Positions 6,973 to 10,447 of a DNA stretch of 10,447 nt are shown here, in pieces. The DNA is from Thermodesulfobacteriaceae bacterium UBA6232 (GTDB taxonomy: Bacteria; Desulfobacterota; Thermodesulfobacteria; Thermodesulfobacteriales; Thermodesulfobacteriaceae): positions 36,301 to 46,747 of the forward strand of contig DJWK01000011.1 of assembly GCA_002441555.1 (NCBI GenBank), written 5' to 3'. The notes under the pieces are model-generated. The model worked only from the letters and a program-made list of their open reading frames with translations, did not search any database and had not been told where the DNA came from. The number at the start of each line of letters is the position of its first letter. The stretch's first letter is position 1. A program made the translations under genes and the position numbers.

Positions 6973-8472
6973 TTAAAATCCTGAAATTTCATTAATTTTT
7001 TCCATATCAAGATAGTTCTCAACAAATTGAGAAAGTTTTTCAAAGTTTTCTTTAAGGGCGTCCCAATATCGTATTTTTACTGGAAGAGGAGAAAGCCCCT
7101 TTTTAATTCTGTGCCTGTTTAAAAGCTCTCTTCTGAATTTATCGTTGGTAAATATTCCGTGTAAATAGGTTCCCCAGACCCTTCCGTTCTGCGAACCTTC
7201 AGAAAGTTTTTCTCCTGTTGCAAGCCGTTCAATTTCAAAAAGATTTATATCTCCGTAGGAAATTCCTTTATGGATCTCAAAACCCCAAAGTGTATTTTTT
7301 TTATTTTCCGTGCTTAAAGGCCGCGCTAAAACTTGAGTGGTAATTTTTTCAGGATAGAAAAGGGTTTCAATATCAAGGAATCCCAAGCCTTCCATCTCTT
7401 TAATTTCACCCTCACTTTTATAGGGATTTTTTAAAACTTTCCCAAGCATCTGATATCCTCCGCAAATCCCTATTATTTCTGCTCCTCTTTGAAGGGCTTT
7501 CTCTAAAAGTTTTTTTATCCCTCTTTCCTTGAGAAAAAGTAGATCACTAAGGGTGCTTTTACTACCAGGAAGAATAATAATATCCGCAGAAAGAATATCC
7601 TCTTCTCGAAAGGAATAAACTACTTCTGCATCCTCTTCAATATAAAAGGGGTCAAAATCTGAAAAATTGGAAATACGCGGTAAAGGAAGAATAACTATTT
7701 TAACCTCACCTTTGGTAAAATCACGATTTTTTCTTTTGGTGAAAAAGGAATAGCCGTCTTCATCAGATATCTTTAAATCTTCTTTATAGGGTAGGATTCC
7801 TAAAAAGGGAAGTCCAGTTACTTCATTAAGGGAATTTATCCCAGGGGAGAGGATTTTTTTACTACCTCTAAATTTGTTTATGATATATCCTTTTATTAGC
7901 TTTGCATAATCAGGCTTAAATTTTTTAAGGAGTTCCAGGGTGCCATAAAGGGAGGCAAAAACTCCACCTTTGTCTATGTCTCCTACAAGAAAAACAGGAC
8001 AATTAAGATAAAGGGCTGGTTTGATATTAACAATATCCACCTCAAGGAGATTAATTTCTGCAGGGCTTCCAGCACCCTCAAGAATAAGAAGATCATACTT
8101 GTCCTTTAAATAATCAAGAACCTCTTTTACAGTGGCCCATAATATTTCTCTCTCTTTATAATAATCCTCTGCAGAAAGGGTTTTATAAACCTTTCCCAGA
8201 AGAAGCACTTGGCTTTTTTGATTTCCCTCTGGTTTTAAAAGAATGGGATTAAAGTATTTTTCTGGCTCAATACCACAAGCCATGGCCTGTAAGGCCTGAG
8301 CAAGGCCAATTTCACTTCCATCTTTACAGACAAAGCTTTGAAGGCTCATGTTTTGCGCCTTAAAAGGTGCAACTTTAAACCCTTTCTTTGCAAAATATCT
8401 GCAAAGGGCTGTTACAAGAAAGGACTTTCCTGCAGAGGAATTAGTTCCCGTTATCATTAAGGCCTTTACCAT
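6973..8472 (-). CDS. cobQ: Cobyric acid synthase, glutamine-hydrolysing
   Basis: Adds four amides (side chains b, d, e and g) to adenosylcobyrinate a,c-diamide. The 499 residues match the family. The N-terminal ATP site is GTNSSAGKS (9-17), followed by FKAQNMSLQS (37-46), LEGAGSPAEINL (131-142) and VGDIDKGGVFASLYGT (163-178). A linker of about 235-260 leads to the glutaminase domain with LPGSKSTLSDL (301-311), the nucleophile Cys337 in GICGGYQMLG, GFEIHKG (397-403) and His438 in GTYLHGIF. The sequence is clearly the CobQ/CbiP branch and distinct from the paralogue CbiA in the same operon. The ATG overlaps the cobS stop by 7 bp with no clear ribosome binding site, so translation probably depends on cobS. 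Confidence 0.98.
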   Translation of the reverse strand: MVKALMITGTNSSAGKSFLVTALCRYFAKKGFKVAPFKAQNMSLQSFVCKDGSEIGLAQALQAMACGIEPEKYFNPILLKPEGNQKSQVLLLGKVYKTLSAEDYYKEREILWATVKEVLDYLKDKYDLLILEGAGSPAEINLLEVDIVNIKPALYLNCPVFLVGDIDKGGVFASLYGTLELLKKFKPDYAKLIKGYIINKFRGSKKILSPGINSLNEVTGLPFLGILPYKEDLKISDEDGYSFFTKRKNRDFTKGEVKIVILPLPRISNFSDFDPFYIEEDAEVVYSFREEDILSADIIILPGSKSTLSDLLFLKERGIKKLLEKALQRGAEIIGICGGYQMLGKVLKNPYKSEGEIKEMEGLGFLDIETLFYPEKITTQVLARPLSTENKKNTLWGFEIHKGISYGDINLFEIERLATGEKLSEGSQNGRVWGTYLHGIFTNDKFRRELLNRHRIKKGLSPLPVKIRYWDALKENFEKLSQFVENYLDMEKINEISGF

Positions 8473-9239
8473 AAAACCGCACCATAAAAAAGGGTTAAAG
8501 CCTCACTTATTTCAACCAAAGCCCCAAAGTTATCTCCTGTAAGCCCTCCAAAGGCCCTCTTAAATTTTCTTTTAAAAGAAGCAATTATTAAAAAATTTAA
8601 ACACAAAATCAATAGGATATGATAAATTTTTAAGAAATTTGCTATAATTAAAAACCCTGAAAGTATAAGTAAACTAAGAATCATCCCTTTGAAAAAGGTT
8701 TCTTTATGTAAACTCTTTTTCATTAAAAACCCGAGGCCTTCTTTTTTTGCTGGTTTTGAAAAATAAATCACAGGAAGAAGAAAAACCCTTGAGAGAAAAA
8801 AGGGCAAAAAAAGAAATGCATAGTGGGGAATGTTGAGAATATCCTTTAAAAAAATAAACTTGGCAAGTAAATTTATAAAAAGGGCAGTTATTCCTGAAAC
8901 CCCGGCTCTACTATCTTTCATTATTTCAAGGCGTTTTTTTCTATCTTCCTCTAAATCAGTGTTCCCCTTGTACGCTAAAGCATCAAAGGTATCAGAAAGT
9001 CCATCAAGATGAAAAATACCTCTTAAATAAAAAAGAATTAACAGTAATAAAAGGGCTGAAATTTCTTCTTTTAGATAGGGATTAAGGTTCTTAGCTAAGA
9101 TTGCAAGAATAAGCCCTTCCATCGCTCCGATAGCAGGAAAGAAAACAAGGGCCTTTTCAAAATCTCTTTCTGAAACCTCTTTTATCTTTATAGGGAATCT
9201 CCAGAGAAAGGAAGCAGCAAGAAAAAGACCTTTAAGCAT
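8466..9239 (-). CDS. cobS: Adenosylcobinamide-GDP ribazoletransferase (cobalamin synthase), integral membrane
   Basis: Joins adenosylcobinamide-GDP (from CobU) with alpha-ribazole or its phosphate (from CobT), releasing GMP. The 257 residues are the usual length. Diagnostic blocks are FHLDGLSDTFDALAY (76-90), RLEIMKDSRAGVSG (103-116) and GGLTGDNFGALVE (231-243). Hydrophobic segments at about 31-50, 60-73, 115-131, 140-160, 185-202 and 205-222 mark a polytopic membrane protein. The region is markedly AT-rich, as expected for membrane codons. The start lies 2 bp after the cobT stop without a recognisable Shine-Dalgarno site, suggesting coupled translation with cobT, its partner in nucleotide-loop assembly. 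Confidence 0.97.
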   Translation of the reverse strand: MLKGLFLAASFLWRFPIKIKEVSERDFEKALVFFPAIGAMEGLILAILAKNLNPYLKEEISALLLLLILFYLRGIFHLDGLSDTFDALAYKGNTDLEEDRKKRLEIMKDSRAGVSGITALFINLLAKFIFLKDILNIPHYAFLFLPFFLSRVFLLPVIYFSKPAKKEGLGFLMKKSLHKETFFKGMILSLLILSGFLIIANFLKIYHILLILCLNFLIIASFKRKFKRAFGGLTGDNFGALVEISEALTLFYGAVLW

Positions 9240-9241
9240 GA

Positions 9242-10300
9242 CTAATGGAGATTTTTAGAAACCCCAGCTGAGTCAAAGGTTGCCATTTCATGATAAATCC
9301 TGAGGGCTGCTTCAATGAGAAGCATGGCAAGGGCTGCCCCTGTCCCTTCACCGAGTCTCAGATTGAGATCAAGCAAAGGAGAAAGCCCCATGTATTCAAG
9401 CTGAGCCTGATGCCCTCTTTCCATAGATCTGTGAGAGGCAATTACATAGTTTTTCACCAAAGGATTAATCTTATAAGCAAGAAGAACTCCTGCCCCTGTA
9501 ATAAAGCCATCCATAACCACAGGGACTCTATTCTCAGCACAGGCAAGAACAACCCCTGCGCAGGCTCCGATTTCTGTTCCACCAACTTTGGAAAGGACAT
9601 CAATGGGATCCTCAGGATCCGGCCTGTGAATTTCTATGCCCCTTTTAATAACCTCAATCTTTTTCTGAAAAAAGTGGTCATTAATCCCTGTGCCCCTTCC
9701 CGTAACTTCCTCAACGGGGCTTCCTGTAATCACTGCGGTTATGGCTGAAGAAGGAGTGGTATTCCCAATTCCCATATCTCCAATCCCTATGAGATTATAT
9801 TCCTGAGAAATGGCCTCTTTGGCAAGTTCATAGCCAACTTCAATACATTTGAGGGCTTCATCCCTTGTCATAGCAGGCTCTTTAGCAAAATTTTTAGTGC
9901 CAGAGCAAATTTTTTTGCAAATTAGGTTAGGTAAATTTTCAAATTGATAATCCACTCCCACATCGACTACTTTTACCTCTGCCCCTGCAAATCTGGCAAG
10001 GACATTTATTCCTGCTCCACCTCTTAAAAAATTGTAAACCATTTGCGCAGTAACTTCCTTTGGGAAGGCAGAAACTCCTTCTTCAGCAATCCCGTGATCC
10101 CCTGCAAAAACAAAGCTTAGTTTTTTATTTATTTTAGGGAAGGGATCTTCAAAGATAGCAACGAGCTGGGCTGCAAGTTCTTCAAGTCTTCCAAGACTTC
10201 CCTTTGGCTTGGTGAGGTTATCAAGCCTTTCCCAGGCCTTTTTATACCATTCCTCTTTTAAAGGCTCAACCTTTATCTGAAAAGGCCACTCCTTAAACAT
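9242..10300 (-). CDS. cobT: Nicotinate-nucleotide--dimethylbenzimidazole phosphoribosyltransferase
   Basis: Transfers phosphoribose from nicotinate mononucleotide to the lower-ligand base, giving alpha-ribazole phosphate. The 352 residues match the family. The N-terminal block LDNLTKPKGSLGRLEELA (26-43) is diagnostic. Then come FAGDHGIAEEGVSAFP (65-80), GIGDMGIGNTTPSSA (172-186), SKVGGTEIGACAG (237-249), VMDGFITGAG (262-271) and RLGEGTGAALA (315-325), where Glu318 is the catalytic glutamate (Glu317 in Salmonella). First gene of the operon, with the strongest ribosome binding site in the window and a promoter-like region just upstream. Its GC content looks higher than that of its neighbours. 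The sequence does not show which lower base is used, and no benzimidazole synthesis gene is present. Confidence 0.98.
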   Translation of the reverse strand: MFKEWPFQIKVEPLKEEWYKKAWERLDNLTKPKGSLGRLEELAAQLVAIFEDPFPKINKKLSFVFAGDHGIAEEGVSAFPKEVTAQMVYNFLRGGAGINVLARFAGAEVKVVDVGVDYQFENLPNLICKKICSGTKNFAKEPAMTRDEALKCIEVGYELAKEAISQEYNLIGIGDMGIGNTTPSSAITAVITGSPVEEVTGRGTGINDHFFQKKIEVIKRGIEIHRPDPEDPIDVLSKVGGTEIGACAGVVLACAENRVPVVMDGFITGAGVLLAYKINPLVKNYVIASHRSMERGHQAQLEYMGLSPLLDLNLRLGEGTGAALAMLLIEAALRIYHEMATFDSAGVSKNLH

Positions 10301-10307
10301 AAATAGG

Positions 10308-10318
10308 CCTCCCTCCTT
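10308..10318 (-). promoter_or_regulatory. Strong ribosome binding site of cobT
   Basis: On the minus strand the sequence reads AAGGAGGGAGG, 7 nt before the cobT ATG. It is near-perfectly complementary to the 16S anti-Shine-Dalgarno end and fixes the start of the operon's first gene. Confidence 0.8.
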
Positions 10319-10321
10319 TTC

Positions 10322-10341
10322 ATGGTAAAAATGTTTACCAT
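10322..10341. promoter_or_regulatory. Perfect 8-bp inverted repeat over the predicted start of transcription (candidate operator)
   Basis: The arms ATGGTAAA and TTTACCAT pair perfectly around a 4-nt centre (AATG). The repeat is directly downstream of the predicted -10 box of the operon and covers the expected +1, a typical repressor position. No U-run follows on either strand, so it is not a terminator. It shares its GTAAA half-site with the repeat at 10356-10369. I cannot name the regulator. Confidence 0.55.
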
Positions 10342-10369
10342 AATATAACCTAAAATTTACCCTTGTAAA
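10342..10369 (-). promoter_or_regulatory. Probable sigma-70 promoter of the cob operon
   Basis: On the minus strand, TTTACA (10364-10369) is a -35-like box and TATATT (10342-10347) a -10-like box, separated by 16 bp. Transcription would begin near 10335 and give a leader of about 35 nt before cobT. The region is AT-rich, so boxes of this quality can arise by chance. Support comes from its position just after a terminator, the operator-like repeats and the strong ribosome binding site. Confidence 0.5.
10356..10369. promoter_or_regulatory. Second inverted repeat of GTAAA half-sites (candidate operator)
   Basis: TTTAC and GTAAA flank a 4-nt spacer (CCTT). Its centre is 31 bp, about three helical turns, from the centre of the palindrome at 10322-10341, and it overlaps the predicted -35 box. 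The half-sites face outward here and inward in the other repeat. The arms are only 5 bp, so chance is possible. Confidence 0.35.
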
Positions 10370-10395
10370 CTTTTAACAAACTTTTCTATTATTAT

Positions 10396-10419
10396 AAAAA
10401 AAGACCTCTTTTTAAGAGG
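10396..10419 (-). terminator. Rho-independent terminator reading toward the cob operon
   Basis: On the minus strand, CCTCTT, an AAA loop and AAGAGG form a 6-bp hairpin (10405-10419). After two bases (TC) a run of seven T follows (10396-10402). It would end transcription of a minus-strand gene beyond the right edge and so insulate the cob promoter. It could instead be the expression platform of a leader element starting outside the window. No U-run follows on the plus strand. Confidence 0.65.
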
Positions 10420-10447
10420 GAACGGTAGTATTATAAATTTTGTGTAT

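Noticed and set aside
9604..9619. Repeated GGATCC in cobT
   Set aside because: It is explained by the encoded Asp-Pro-Glu-Asp-Pro segment and is not part of a wider repeat.
9290..9748. 152-codon plus-strand frame antisense to cobT
   Set aside because: It lies wholly opposite well-conserved cobT coding sequence, has low-complexity Cys/His/Pro-rich composition and no ribosome binding site. It is most likely an antisense shadow.
10301..10447. A small gene in the region upstream of cobT
   Set aside because: Short open stretches exist on the minus strand, but none has a start codon with a ribosome binding site. The region is better explained by a terminator, promoter and operator-like repeats.

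Overview
This window is a compact cobalamin (vitamin B12) biosynthesis locus and contains almost nothing else. The DNA is AT-rich. The proteins are rich in Lys, Glu, Ile and Phe, genes overlap or abut almost everywhere, and a short-type CbiX cobalt chelatase is present. This suits an anaerobic, probably thermophilic bacterium such as a member of the Thermodesulfobacteria. That placement is inferred from composition and gene content; no taxonomic marker is present.

Layout. Positions 1-165 (+) hold the 3' end of an unidentified gene whose stop overlaps the start of cobU (162-713, +). cobU runs tail-to-tail into a nine-gene minus-strand operon and overlaps its last gene by 8 bp. In the direction of transcription (right to left) the operon is cobT, cobS, cobQ, cbiB, cobD, cbiA, a cbiX-cbiC fusion, cobF and a cbiE-cbiT fusion. 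Every junction has a gap of 26 bp or less, or an overlap of up to 19 bp, so a single transcript with translational coupling is likely. Positions 10301-10447 are non-coding as far as I can tell. They hold a strong Shine-Dalgarno site for cobT, a probable promoter, two inverted repeats built on a GTAAA half-site, and a rho-independent terminator pointing toward the operon.

How the genes fit together. CbiX inserts cobalt. CobF, CbiE/T and CbiC carry out mid-pathway corrin methylations, decarboxylation and methyl migration. CbiA and CobQ amidate the ring side chains. CobD makes aminopropanol phosphate and CbiB attaches it. CobU activates the resulting adenosylcobinamide with GTP, CobT prepares alpha-ribazole phosphate, and CobS joins the two halves. 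CbiB and CobS are integral membrane proteins. Several steps are not encoded here and must lie elsewhere: the C20, C17 and C11 methyltransferases (CbiL, CbiH, CbiF), CbiG, the reductase CbiJ/CobK, the cob(I)alamin adenosyltransferase and the alpha-ribazole phosphatase.

The most unusual content is biochemical. The protein at 1907-2659 reads as CobF, the C1 methyltransferase known from the oxygen-dependent pathway, not as CbiL/CobI. It sits in an operon whose cobalt chelatase belongs to the early-cobalt (anaerobic) route. The other points of interest are the paired inverted repeats at the promoter, with no cobalamin riboswitch visible in the 147 bp available, and the CbiX-CbiC fusion. I see no mobile element, CRISPR array, RNA gene or other undescribed system.
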